Of a DNA stretch of 51,372 bases, positions 14,501-23,805 are shown one piece after another. Positions within the stretch are counted from its first letter, which is position 1. Each line of letters starts with the position of its first letter. The stretch is from positions 1 through 51,372 of the forward strand of contig KN892705.1 of assembly GCA_000934455.1 (NCBI GenBank), read 5' to 3'. The stretch comes from Apostichopus parvimensis. Its lineage: Eukaryota > Echinodermata > Holothuroidea > Aspidochirotida > Stichopodidae. The notes beneath the pieces are model-generated. The model was not told the DNA's origin. It did no database searches and saw nothing but the letters and a program-made list of their open reading frames with translations. The translations under genes were made by a program, and so were the position numbers.

Positions 14501-17500
14501 CTCTCCATGCAGGTAGAGTAACATTAATTTTTTTGCTTTTCAAATCACATAAAACCAATGTTTCCAGTTTCTACAAGATTTTCTCAAGAAACTACATTTC
14601 TAATAGTGTTTCTTCTCACCAGTAGACAGGAATTACAGTTGGTTGGTAATAATAACCAAGAGTTACTAGTTGACTGAAGCTAACAATTCAGCTTCAATAC
14701 TGATATCTTACACTGTTTATCAGGTGCGTGTACATTCCCTATGAAGGTGTCCTAGGATAGTATCAATATTTTTTTTAATTAATTTTTTTTTTAAATTCTT
14801 AATAAAAAAAAAACCACCCAGACTCTAAAATATGTTGTGACGTGAATGCAACAAACTAATGATGATATATCTTGTGCTCTAGATATGTATTTGTGTATGA
14901 GAGAAATTTTGTGGGATACACAAACCAGATACTATAGTACAACTATATATGTTTATTTTATCGATGCTCAGAATATCCTAACTGAGGAACTTGGATTTGC
15001 TTTAGCTGATGGCTTCCTTTTGTTTCGCTCCTTTTCTCACGTAGTAAATTTTTCCCATTGTGTGTCAAGTTTATATTCGTTGTAACATACATTTTCTCTT
15101 CAGAATCTGGCAATAGTAGAGACAGCAACGAACCTCCGGTCATCGACCTCACGATAAGTTCTGACAGCGATTCGGACTCTGAGGACATCAAAACTGAGAG
15201 AAAGCATCCTCACGACATCGCCAGTGCACTCAATTTTGATCTCGACCAGGAAATTCAGAGAGATCTTCTACAAACCCCTCCCGTGGAGACTCAGTTATCA
15301 CCAGCTCCAGGTACACCCATCTCAGATACCCCTTCCATCGCCACGGGTTCCCCATCTTCGCCTGTCAGCCCTAGTAAGCCGGGACCGTCGAGGAGTCCAC
15401 AGGCAAGAGGCAGCAGCCGTCTGACCGATATTCTGGATCAGGAGTTCTCCCGGCAAGAGTCCAGTATGCCGTACCCATGTAGCCCCCTGACGGACTACCA
15501 CAGGGGTCACTTGGACAGTGATAGGGAAGGCGTTAGCCTCATGCCTCATAGACGGTTAGTAGACTCTTTACGCTCTTCTGTTCGAAAGTATCGGGGATCT
15601 GATCATGAAAAGAAGGAGGAGGATATTGAGGATAGAAGGAAATATTTAAGAAAGAGGAAGAGAGGAGATGAGTCACACAGGGAGAGTAGGAACAGATTAT
15701 GGTGACGATGAGTCAGGTCAAATTTGAATGACATGATAACTAACAAAAACAATGAGGGGAACAAGAAAAGAAGGTGTATACAATTCCAATTGTGTTTGTT
15801 GAATGTTCCTCCTGAGATGAGTTATTCTGGTAACCAACTATGCATGAAGAAAAGTGGACGGCCAAAATTATCTCACTAATCATAGAAACTTCCTCGCATA
15901 CAAAGATTGCTAGCAAGTGGTTGGGAGTGTAACGTTCACTTCACTTATTATTCCCAATTTTCATTCTCCCGACCCCCCCCCCCTCCCCCTTATCCGATTC
16001 TGGTTCAGCATGCTCAAAGCATTTACAATGGTCTCGCTTTAGCTTTCATCCTTTCAATGCCTGATCTCAATATATCCTGCATGTCTATATTTTTTTTACA
16101 AGAACCTTCCTGGAGATTTTATCGGCTTAGTTCAATCAGTTACCTGTTTGTAATATTTATTCATGAAACACTCCGTTTATGTGGCAAATTACCGTAGGTT
16201 TGTGTCAGTAAACTGCTTCTAGGAGATGTTTGAGTTCTCTTTTGCCGGCCCAGTTTGTTTTCGTTCATACCTTTTAGTGTTTACTTTTTTGTTTGTTTTG
16301 GTTTGTTTCTTGTTAATTGAATTTGTTTATATACTTTCCTGTTAATGATTTGCGGTCACAGCTCTTGCCTTTTAAAACATAAATATTTAGCTTTAGAGGT
16401 TCTGTACGATCTTGCAGAAAACATACAAATGTTTGAATTAAATCTCACATAACCAGCGATGGGGACAGACCCTCAAATAAATGTGAAATGATTATTATTT
16501 AATACCCTGCATCTAACTTACAAGTGTAAACCTGTCCAAATTTCAGAGACACAGAACCATGCAAAGATTTTTGCAAATCTTTTTCATTTTTTCTTTGTGA
16601 GGAAAGTGGTTGCATTTTTCTCTTTTTGGTAAATTGGTTCAAGTTACCAATCAAGTGTAATCATTTTAACACTATTGAATTATGCTTTCTTTTATATTCA
16701 TTAACTTATCTCCAATTAAAGTGCCATCATTTTTTTTTTTTTTGGCATTCATTATCAGAGATATTATATAACTTTGCATGTTGAGAAAATTAAAGCTTTC
16801 ATTTTCTACGCTTTTTAAACTTCTGCCTGTTGCTTTGTACTATTTAGTGAATAGGCGTAGAGTTGCATGCACATAGACATACTGGAGAGCGGTTGCCATC
16901 AGGGCATGATTCCCACTTTGCCAAGATGGAGACTGACATGTCATGCTCTTAGTGGAGTCCAAAATACTTAATATACCAAATATCATGGTAATGCTCTCAA
17001 ATATTGAAAGGTGTTATGTTGAGTAGAGCACCGGCATACCGAAATATGTTTTGCTAAAATTAAAATAATTTAAAAATGTCTCGACAAATGCTGAAAAAAC
17101 AATCCAGCGACATTTTAATCCTCGCCAAATCCTCCCTGTCCCATGTACCTGTTCCCTTCCACACTCACCTTCCTTTAGTTTCTATCACAATCATAAGTAT
17201 CAGATTTGTTCCCTTAACTCTTTTTTTAATTCCCAAAGATCTGTGTAAATGTTCTATACAGGTTTACTTCCCCCATTGACATGTAATGATCTATAAGTGT
17301 ACTGTAGGTCTATACAGTTAACTTACCTCATGCCAGAGCTAACAGCACACAATAGTACATAGCCATGGTAACTAATATTGTTAAATATTTGGGTACTGCT
17401 ACTAAGATGTTTTAGCATGGTAACAGGATATAACTTACTGGGTATTGCTACTCTGTAAGATGTCTTTTAAGCATGGTAACAGGATATAACTTACTGGGTA

Positions 17501-20500
17501 TTGCTACTCTGTAAGATGTCTTTTAAGCATGGTAACATGATATAACTTACTGGGTATTGCTACTCTGTAAAATGTCCTTTAAGCATGGTTACAGGATATA
17601 GTTTACTGCTCATTGTAACTCCAACAAAGGAATCTTGATGAAAACCAAATCTTTTGTTACCCTAAATTTGAATTCTTTTTAGTTCTAAGTTTAATTTTTT
17701 TTATTTTTTATGCCGAATGCTTCATTAAACTTGATTAAGACATCCTGGTACATTCAAAATAAAGGATACATATTATATGGGAAACCCCCTTTTACTAAAT
17801 TATCCAATACAAACATTGCAATACATTAATAGAAAAGAAATAAACCACGGCCTGACACACCATAGAAGAGAATATACATCGACATATGCACATGCCACTA
17901 GTTGCATGCTGGCAGTGCAGAACCCAATATGAGGCTTGAAGCTACCAAACGAGTTTCTTTAGGTATATTCTAAGATGAGGATGTTGAGAGTCACAGCATT
18001 ACATTTGTTTATTATTTTGTTTTTATTATTGTTTGATGTTTGTTATTGTTTATGTAGTAGAGTTGTGTTGGTTGTTATCTTTGTGGGACTTTGTTGTGAG
18101 TCTATAGCACCTTCAGCTGTCACAAACTTCATCAAGTACTCTGGGAGTTACAATGGTCTTTGTAGAGGAAGCAGACTTGATAAAACAGCTCTTGGAGGTG
18201 ATTGTGGTTCATATTCCATGCCATTCCAAAAAAAAATACAATTCCATAGCAACGGAGGCTGTCACAATAATTGGACTAGTCGAGCTTCATTTGAAATATT
18301 GCAAAGGCAAAGGCCAAATATTTCAAACGTAGACAATACTACAAAGGGAAGAGTTTTAGTGATGAAAAATTGTATTAATTGAATCAAATCATTAATTTAC
18401 ATGTTCATTATACTTCTTTTAGTGAACAAATCTAGTGTGACCAATTGCAATACTACTTTGATTAATATTGGCTCAGTTTGGAAAACTTGCTGTTTCAAAC
18501 AGAAGCATGTTTGAATTTGATATCTATTAAGGTAATGGTATGACTCTGAATGTGATAACTTTGGGCTGTGATTGGGACTAATTAATTAATCAATTAATTA
18601 AATGAACTTTCATTGCACTCTCATACTTATTATCATCGAAGAAGCAAGATATGCAGATCTTTACTTGCAATGACATGGCAGATTTCAGTGTATGATTGTT
18701 GAAATCTAATGCAAAAAATTGATGTTTTTTATATTTTTATTTCACAGATCATTTATGTTACAACTTTGTTTTTTGTGTGTATAGTAAAATGCTGTCAGGT
18801 TTTAGCCTGAACACCATTTTTCAGTTGTAAATCACTCTGCAAAATGCTTGTCATTATAAAATTAAAACATGGTATTGTTTAATACTGCCATCATTCCCTT
18901 CGGCTACTTAATATGCTTTCTGGATGACAGTTCTTACTCCTGCTATAACTCTGTATGAGTCTTCATGAAGCTGCCTACTCGTTTTCCTCCATATTAACCT
19001 ACCGGCGATTGCACTGTTAGACATTAATTAATCCACTAATCTCTGTGTTTTGTTTACAGATTAATACCCTCACCACACCATAGTCTGTTCGCAGACATGC
19101 CATCATCACAACCATCTACAGCACCCTTACCACCAACTCAAGTTCTACCCGATTACTTCCCTTACTCGAGCCCTTACCAAGCAGCTCCGCTGCCACAGCT
19201 CTCAAATGCAGGTAAGTCATTACCATCTTATCAAATATCTCCATGTTTGCTCAGCCACACTCTGTTGAAGGTAAGCAATGAGTGGTAGGTCCAAGGTCCA
19301 GGGTGGTTTGTGCAGATTGAGTATTTATATAACTATAAATGACTCATTAGTAGTTTACAAAGGAATGACTGAAGTAATTCAACGACTCAAAACTAGGAAA
19401 TTAACAACCAAGTGTGCAAGAGTAACTGAAATAACTAAAGACTAGGAAATTAACAACCAAGTGTGCAAGAGTAACTGAAATAACTTAAGACTACGAAATT
19501 AACAACCAAGTGTGCAAGAGTAACTGAAGTAACTGATAGTTCCCTAGTCTTTAATTGGTGACTTTAATGAGTACGTCCTTGTCCTCGTTAAATTCACCAA
19601 CTAAAGACTAGGGAACTATCAACCCAAGTTTGCAAGAGTAAATTAATATCTTCTTTTCCTCTTCCATGTAGAATGTCTTGTTAACTTCTACCCTTTTTCA
19701 AGAGTGCATTTATAGGTTAGGCTATAAAAGTAGGTCATGTCATCTAGAGCCTGGATGCTCCTGTACATTCTTCCTTGTTTTGAAACATAGTTTTTAGTTG
19801 TTGAACTACTTCAGTCATTCTGATGAAAGCCAGTATGTAAATGTAAAAAATAATATATAAAAATGCAAAAAGTGATGTGTTTAAATGTTAAAAAATTAAA
19901 CTAGGGCCGTGAATTGTCGTTGATACTATCTATACTTTGATAGAATTGTAATCTTAGATTCATGTCTAGGAATGTTTCCTTTCAACACGTAATGCTGCTG
20001 TTTCTGACGAGAAATAATACTGCATTCTGTGGTGTCACCTGACACCAATATTTTACTCAGATTGACACCGTGAGTTGGATGTGTTTTATGAAGGATACTG
20101 TGTGTTGCATATATACTTACAACTGTAAAAAAATTCCATCTCATAAATCAGTAGTATAAATCAAAGCCTTCCATTCTTTCTTCTGATTTCACAGACATCG
20201 GTGATCTGTTCAGTTTACTGCAGCAAGAAATCCCAGTGAGTATTCAGTGATTGGCTGAATGATAAGGGAAAAATTCAAGTAAAATCATTTCTTTATAGAA
20301 ATTATTTGTAACGATTGAACTTCAATTTTAATTTTTAGGAATGTTCTAGTCGCATCTCCACAAAGCTCTCTCGACCAATTTTATGGTAGACAATATGTAC
20401 TATATACTCCTTATTTCATTAAAAGTGCAACAAATTTAGTCCAGCAAGTAGCTGGTAGTCTCCTATATTTTGTAGTAGTAGTAATAATATAGAGATAAGG

Positions 20501-20818
20501 GCAAGATATATAAATAGTAAACTGTATTTTTTTGAGTTTTTTTTGGTACTTTAGAAAGGGTCAACTTACAATATAGGTGATAGGTTATGTAGCTCATAGT
20601 CAGATAGTGTCCATGTTCATTCCATGATACTACCGTTCTGTTGTGAAGCCTTCACTACACATCCCATTTTATCACCAGTATGGCGGCATTAACGCAGAGT
20701 TTTCATGGTGTTTTTCTAGCTGCAACAAATGAACTGGGATCATGCTCATCATAGCAATAGGAATGCCCAAAGAAGCCCCGGGAGGTCTGGACCACAAGAT
20801 GTCATTCCACTCGACTAA
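2439..20818 (+). CDS. PIAS: PIAS-family E3 SUMO-protein ligase (5'-partial gene, 11 exons, spliced)
   Basis: Role (family knowledge): nuclear E3 ligases that pass SUMO from UBC9 to transcription factors and chromatin proteins. Seen, in order: a PINIT-domain C-terminal part with the name-giving PINIT string in RPINITPL; an SP-RING zinc domain opening SLMCPLGKM, with the [11 protein letters not shown]ys-His-Cys cluster and the [12 protein letters not shown]ys-x-x-Cys; an acidic SUMO-interacting motif [11 protein letters not shown]; a long Ser/Pro-rich tail; and a last exon ending DVIPLD-stop, like the DIISLD end of vertebrate PIAS1. Eleven exons (2439-2574, 3716-3806, 5332-5466, 11968-12073, 12432-12600, 13276-13341, 14199-14347, 15104-15554, 19060-19211, 20195-20235, 20720-20818) join in phase to about 531 codons. 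The SAP domain and early PINIT exons are not in the window, so the true start lies upstream. Which vertebrate paralogue it corresponds to cannot be decided; an invertebrate single-copy PIAS is likely. The last two exons recur after an N gap (artefact). Confidence 0.95.
2575..3715 (+). other. PIAS intron A-B
   Basis: AT-rich intron with no recognisable gene or strong repeat; a short CT-rich run sits near 2643-2669. Confidence 0.7.
3716..3806 (+). CDS. PIAS: PIAS exon B, PINIT domain
   Basis: Acceptor TTCAG|G and donor CCG|GTACGT. Encodes [16 protein letters not shown], then [13 protein letters not shown]; the FCLSETSC block is near-identical to vertebrate PIAS proteins. The first base completes the Arg codon split with exon A. 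Ends in phase 0. Confidence 0.93.
3807..5331 (+). other. PIAS intron B-C
   Basis: Intronic. The only structure noted is the G-rich tract at 4868-4909. Short open frames here lack coding character. Confidence 0.7.
4868..4909 (+). other. G-rich tract with strong G-quadruplex pattern
   Basis: GTGGGTGGGTGG at 4868-4879 is followed by GGGAGGGTGGGGGAGGGGGG at 4890-4909. The second block alone has four G runs with single-base loops. It is on the sense strand of PIAS, so it could also fold in the nascent RNA. Confidence 0.6.
5332..5466 (+). CDS. PIAS: PIAS exon C with the PINIT motif
   Basis: Acceptor follows a T tract (CATACAG|CCT); donor CGG|GTAAGG. 45 codons in phase 0, containing [20 protein letters not shown] and [11 protein letters not shown]. 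The RPINIT string is the domain signature. Confidence 0.95.
8309..9120 (+). repeat. 168-bp tandem repeat and degenerate continuation
   Basis: Copies start at 8309, 8477 and 8645 with a constant 168-bp spacing; the first two are nearly identical and the third breaks off near 8692. Degenerate related sequence runs on to about 9120, with a perfect AGGTCA-A-AGGTCA at 9100-9112. The GGTCACCAGGRGTCAAAC and TTGTAAACAGGATATCTC segments match the reverse complement of the 776-1185 array. Confidence 0.8.
10329..10646 (-). other. Two clusters of long C runs
   Basis: An uninterrupted run of C at 10331-10342 followed by a short C run, and three runs of seven to nine C between 10612 and 10646. G-quadruplex potential on the - strand; also error-prone for sequencing. 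Confidence 0.5.
11968..12073 (+). CDS. PIAS: PIAS exon D, between PINIT and SP-RING
   Basis: Acceptor TGTCTAG|TCA after a strong pyrimidine tract; donor A|GTAAGT. Encodes [20 protein letters not shown] and [12 protein letters not shown]. The (I/V)RNPDHSRA block is highly conserved in PIAS proteins. A 6.5-kb intron precedes it. Confidence 0.94.
12074..12431 (+). other. PIAS intron D-E
   Basis: Short intron; a C-rich patch near 12143-12170, otherwise AT-rich with nothing recognised. Confidence 0.7.
12432..12600 (+). CDS. PIAS: PIAS exon E, SP-RING first half
   Basis: Acceptor AACAG|TC, donor CG|GTAAAT. Encodes [26 protein letters not shown] and [20 protein letters not shown]. It carries the first Cys/His zinc ligands of the SP-RING and is almost colinear with human PIAS1. 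Confidence 0.96.
12601..13275 (+). other. PIAS intron E-F
   Basis: Contains a loose internal duplication: the AGAATACTCAACA / AATTCACAAAA / AGGAACTTTGG words recur at about 12737-12792 and 12842-12897. No gene seen. Confidence 0.6.
13276..13341 (+). CDS. PIAS: PIAS exon F, SP-RING second half
   Basis: A 66-base exon: acceptor TCTCTAG|G, donor GG|GTAAGA. Encodes [20 protein letters not shown], supplying the Cys-x-x-Cys pair that completes the zinc site. Confidence 0.96.
13342..14198 (+). other. PIAS intron F-G
   Basis: Starts with a TTTC-rich microsatellite (13366-13385) and holds an uninterrupted G run at about 13868-13879. No gene seen. Confidence 0.65.
14199..14347 (+). CDS. PIAS: PIAS exon G, after the SP-RING
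   Basis: Acceptor CACAG|G. Encodes LFMEIL, then [14 protein letters not shown], which matches the LFMEIL..DEIQF.EDG.W.PM block of PIAS proteins. The donor TTAG|GTCCGT is weak but phase-consistent: it joins as Leu-Glu to exon H. Confidence 0.93.
14348..15103 (+). other. PIAS intron G-H
   Basis: AT-rich with T and A homopolymers near 14768-14814; nothing else recognised. Confidence 0.65.
15104..15554 (+). CDS. PIAS: PIAS exon H with SUMO-interacting motif
   Basis: Acceptor CTCTTCAG|AA. Encodes [18 protein letters not shown], a textbook hydrophobic-acidic-serine SIM, then a Ser/Pro-rich linker with several Ser-Pro sites and MPHRR at its end. Donor ACG|GTTAGT at 15555 joins in phase to exon I. 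If the intron is retained, the frame stays open to a stop at 15703-15705 (see findings). Confidence 0.88.
15555..15705 (+). CDS. Possible intron-retention C-terminus of PIAS
   Basis: If donor 15555 is not used, the PIAS frame continues about 50 codons to TGA at 15703-15705. The tail is very charged and basic ([20 protein letters not shown]), like a nuclear-localisation segment, and lacks the proline-rich tail and DVIPLD end. A canonical AATAAA lies at 16476-16481. Inference only. Confidence 0.35.
17360..17612 (+). repeat. 56-bp minisatellite, about 4.5 copies
   Basis: GCATGGTAACAGGATATAAC-type starts lie at 17415, 17471, 17527 and 17583, exactly 56 bases apart; a diverged copy precedes them. 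The two middle copies are nearly identical, implying recent expansion. Confidence 0.88.
17975..18382 (+). CDS. Uncertain 135-codon open frame with signal-peptide-like start
   Basis: Starts [20 protein letters not shown], which looks like a signal peptide or membrane anchor, then about 100 residues with several cysteines ([20 protein letters not shown]). No family recognised. It lies wholly within a PIAS intron on the same strand, in AT-rich sequence where T-rich runs create hydrophobic codons by chance. Probably spurious; reported because it is the longest isolated frame in an intron here. Confidence 0.15.
   Translation: MRMLRVTALHLFIILFLLLFDVCYCLCSRVVLVVIFVGLCCESIAPSAVTNFIKYSGSYNGLCRGSRLDKTALGGDCGSYSMPFQKKIQFHSNGGCHNNWTSRASFEILQRQRPNISNVDNTTKGRVLVMKNCIN
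19060..19211 (+). CDS. PIAS: PIAS exon I, Pro-rich tail
   Basis: Acceptor TTTACAG|A, donor GCAG|GTAAGT. In the phase set by exon H it reads [20 protein letters not shown] and then [20 protein letters not shown], a proline/tyrosine-rich tail. The other frames hit stops at once, which supports this junction. Confidence 0.82.
19391..19533 (+). repeat. 49-bp minisatellite, three copies
   Basis: ACTAGGAAATTAACAACCAA-type units start at 19392, 19441 and 19490, exactly 49 bases apart, with few differences. The array runs straight into a long inverted repeat whose right arm contains the related ACTAGGGAACTATCA. Confidence 0.88.
19534..19621. repeat. Fold-back inverted repeat, 28-bp arms
   Basis: The left arm 19534-19561 (TGATAGTTCCCTAGTC...) and right arm 19594-19621 (...GACTAGGGAACTATCA) are reverse complements at 27 of 28 positions around a 32-base loop. 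In PIAS nascent RNA this would make a strong hairpin. Confidence 0.88.
20195..20235 (+). CDS. PIAS: PIAS exon J (41 bp)
   Basis: Acceptor TTTCACAG|AC, donor CCA|GTGAGT. Encodes [14 protein letters not shown]. It enters in phase 1 and leaves in phase 0, so its length is not a multiple of three. Including the second copy (21409-21449) in tandem would break the frame. Confidence 0.82.
20720..20818 (+). CDS. PIAS: PIAS last coding exon, ending DVIPLD-stop
   Basis: Acceptor TTTTTCTAG|CTG. 32 codons plus [18 protein letters not shown], a basic Arg/Ser-Pro stretch and DVIPLD. The hydrophobic-Leu-Asp end matches the conserved extreme C-terminus of PIAS proteins, so I take this as the true stop. Confidence 0.85.
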   Translation: MQQMNWDHAHHSNRNAQRSPGRSGPQDVIPLD

Positions 20819-20954
20819 ATTGCTCACCCTTCATCATGCAGGTGCTCAAAAACCCATCGCTGCTTCGGTCACCCTTCTTTGCTTCGGTCACTCATACTTG
20901 CTCGTGCTGTTACCTGGTCATCTGTTAGCAGCATCATATAATTTTTTTTTTTTT

Positions 20955-21004
20955 NNNNNNNNNNNNNNNNNNNNNNNNNNNNNNNNNNNNNNNNNNNNNN
21001 NNNN
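20955..21004. other. Assembly gap (50 N)
   Basis: Exactly 50 N, a typical placeholder length, placed at a poly-T run and between two identical 1164-bp sequences. The likely cause is two contig ends that overlap but were not merged. Confidence 0.95.
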
Positions 21005-22168
21005 TTTTTAGTTGTTGAACTACTTCAGTCATTCTGATGAAAGCCAGTATGTAAATGTAAAAAATAATATATAAAAATGCAAAAAGTGATGTGTTTAAAT
21101 GTTAAAAAATTAAACTAGGGCCGTGAATTGTCGTTGATACTATCTATACTTTGATAGAATTGTAATCTTAGATTCATGTCTAGGAATGTTTCCTTTCAAC
21201 ACGTAATGCTGCTGTTTCTGACGAGAAATAATACTGCATTCTGTGGTGTCACCTGACACCAATATTTTACTCAGATTGACACCGTGAGTTGGATGTGTTT
21301 TATGAAGGATACTGTGTGTTGCATATATACTTACAACTGTAAAAAAATTCCATCTCATAAATCAGTAGTATAAATCAAAGCCTTCCATTCTTTCTTCTGA
21401 TTTCACAGACATCGGTGATCTGTTCAGTTTACTGCAGCAAGAAATCCCAGTGAGTATTCAGTGATTGGCTGAATGATAAGGGAAAAATTCAAGTAAAATC
21501 ATTTCTTTATAGAAATTATTTGTAACGATTGAACTTCAATTTTAATTTTTAGGAATGTTCTAGTCGCATCTCCACAAAGCTCTCTCGACCAATTTTATGG
21601 TAGACAATATGTACTATATACTCCTTATTTCATTAAAAGTGCAACAAATTTAGTCCAGCAAGTAGCTGGTAGTCTCCTATATTTTGTAGTAGTAGTAATA
21701 ATATAGAGATAAGGGCAAGATATATAAATAGTAAACTGTATTTTTTTGAGTTTTTTTTGGTACTTTAGAAAGGGTCAACTTACAATATAGGTGATAGGTT
21801 ATGTAGCTCATAGTCAGATAGTGTCCATGTTCATTCCATGATACTACCGTTCTGTTGTGAAGCCTTCACTACACATCCCATTTTATCACCAGTATGGCGG
21901 CATTAACGCAGAGTTTTCATGGTGTTTTTCTAGCTGCAACAAATGAACTGGGATCATGCTCATCATAGCAATAGGAATGCCCAAAGAAGCCCCGGGAGGT
22001 CTGGACCACAAGATGTCATTCCACTCGACTAAATTGCTCACCCTTCATCATGCAGGTGCTCAAAAACCCATCGCTGCTTCGGTCACCCTTCTTTGCTTCG
22101 GTCACTCATACTTGCTCGTGCTGTTACCTGGTCATCTGTTAGCAGCATCATATAATTTTTTTTTTTTT
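21005..22168. repeat. Right copy of the 1164-bp gap-flanking duplication
   Basis: A constant shift of 1214 bases from 19791-20954. After its poly-T run the sequence continues into unique DNA (AATTTGGTTGTAATG), so this copy carries the true downstream flank. Confidence 0.93.
21409..22032 (+). pseudogene. Second copy of the last two PIAS exons (probable assembly duplicate)
   Basis: Positions 21409-21449 and 21934-22032 repeat PIAS exons J and K exactly, shifted by 1214 bases, inside the duplication around the N gap. The copies are intact, not decayed, so this is a false duplicate rather than a real pseudogene. One of the two copies should be dropped from any gene model. Confidence 0.8.
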
Positions 22169-22962
22169 TAATTTGGTTGTAATGATTTGGCCAATCACAC
22201 TAGACTTCTGTGTTTTGTCAGCGAGTCTGTTCAGGTGAGGTGTTAGTTTGCTCAGGATACATGTACATGTCCTTCTGGCTCTAGGAGTTGGTCAGATTAT
22301 TAGATGCAGTCTTTTCGGCCATTTGGCTAAGAATCATGTGTAGTGTCTTTGCCCTTTATCAAAGGACGTGTGATACACATTTGAAGTAGCATTGTTATGA
22401 ACACACAGTCACAGTCTTGATGCAAGGCGGACCAGGGTTGAAGGTGGACCATGTATTTGTGCCCAGGGTGATTAAACGCACAGTGGTTAAATAGTTAATT
22501 GGCTCTATAATCCTTTACAATATACTCTGTATCCTGTAGTATACCACGATATTTAGCTGACATTGCCAACCTCAAAAACATATAAAGTCACATGATGCTT
22601 GTAGTAGACTTATTTCACACTTTCTCTGCTGATTTTCACATGTTAGATAGTAAACCAGACAGCTTGGCTGATCTAGGCAGTCTTGAACAGTTTTGTAATA
22701 GTTAAGTCTGTACTGTCAGCTGGGACCAAACAGAACAATGGTCTTGATAAATGCAGCGTATGTTAGTACGATTGTTTGAACAGTCGACTGAGGCATCGAC
22801 CAATGGTAAATTGAAGTAGTTCATGTTGTTGACACATTTAAGATTTTGAGTGCTCACACAACAATAGTGATCTAGAAATGACAGGTTAAAACTTACAGTT
22901 TGCTTGTAATCTCTCTGCCAGTGTAAGCATTTGGAAAATGTAATTAAGAAAGCCGGAAAAAG

Positions 22963-23022
22963 GTATATATAAATATATATATGTATATATATGTATATAT
23001 ATATATGTATATATATATACAC

Positions 23023-23055
<33 letters not shown>

Positions 23056-23064
23056 TATATATGT
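22963..23064. repeat. AT/GTAT microsatellite
   Basis: About 100 bases of TATATATG and ATATATAC repeats with short AC inserts. It generates long spurious Tyr/Ile frames on the - strand. Confidence 0.95.
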
Positions 23065-23805
23065 AGTTATCAAAATGTGACAAAAACGTAACATGGTTTT
23101 GATGGATTGCTTAAAGTAATTATTTAGCTAATTAATTATTGAATATGCATGAGATTTGATTCTCAAGTGAGTGTGGTCTGAAATATTTAACATTTCTGAT
23201 CATCCTTCTTGTTTCCTTCCATCAGAGGCAAGACTGCCTTTGAATCGTATCCATAAAATACTTCGCTTATCACCGTCACATGAACATTTCAGCACTACAT
23301 TTATCTCTCATTGGCTCATGTGATGATCTTACCTCAAAAAGACAAGTAAATTCAGGTTAAAAATGACTTCCCATTTTGTGTATTAAAATAGCTTATTTTG
23401 GATTGCCCAAGGTTTTAATTTTATCCAAGTGATTTTGTGTTGTAATAGAGTGTCAATTGTTACTTATAGTGTGAACTGTGAATGCTCGTTTTACAATTTT
23501 AGTCATTCTTTCATTTTCACTTTTCTTTTACTACAAATAGACTGTGTGCTATATATTTGTAAATCTTAAATACCAAAGCTGTATTTGTATTTCTGTCTGT
23601 CAGCTGCATAGAGAGCTTTGTAAGTTTTGTTGTAGGTGCATATGGTAGACATCTTTTCTCTGGCAATGCCAGTTGAAATTTGCTTCCACTCATTAGGCTG
23701 ATATGCTCGACAGGTCTTGCTAAAGCTTTGACACTCAGCCCAGTGCAGTCCTGGTCAAATTTGAATTTTCTTCCGTGTGCACACAGTATTAGATATGTTG
23801 ACCCT

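Larger units (their letters stand above)
15706..19059 (+). other. PIAS intron H-I
   Basis: Holds an AATAAA at 16476, a 56-bp minisatellite (17360-17612), an isolated 135-codon open frame (17975-18382) and an AATTAATT-rich palindromic run near 18580-18601. Confidence 0.65.
19212..20194 (+). other. PIAS intron I-J
   Basis: Contains the 49-bp minisatellite and fold-back element (19391-19621). From 19791 on, the sequence is part of the block duplicated across the N gap. Confidence 0.7.
19791..20954. repeat. Left copy of a 1164-bp gap-flanking duplication
   Basis: Appears identical, base for base, to 21005-22168. It begins at TTTTTAGTTGTTGAACTACT and ends in a run of 13 T directly at the N gap. 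Contains PIAS exons J and K. Confidence 0.93.

Noticed and set aside
17360..17612. CRISPR-like regular repeats (also at 45302-45587)
   Set aside because: Eukaryotic gene context, no unique spacers, no cas genes; these are minisatellites.
22702..23094. 130-codon - strand frame rich in Tyr and Ile
   Set aside because: Most of it is translation of the AT/GTAT microsatellite; the rest has no domain features.
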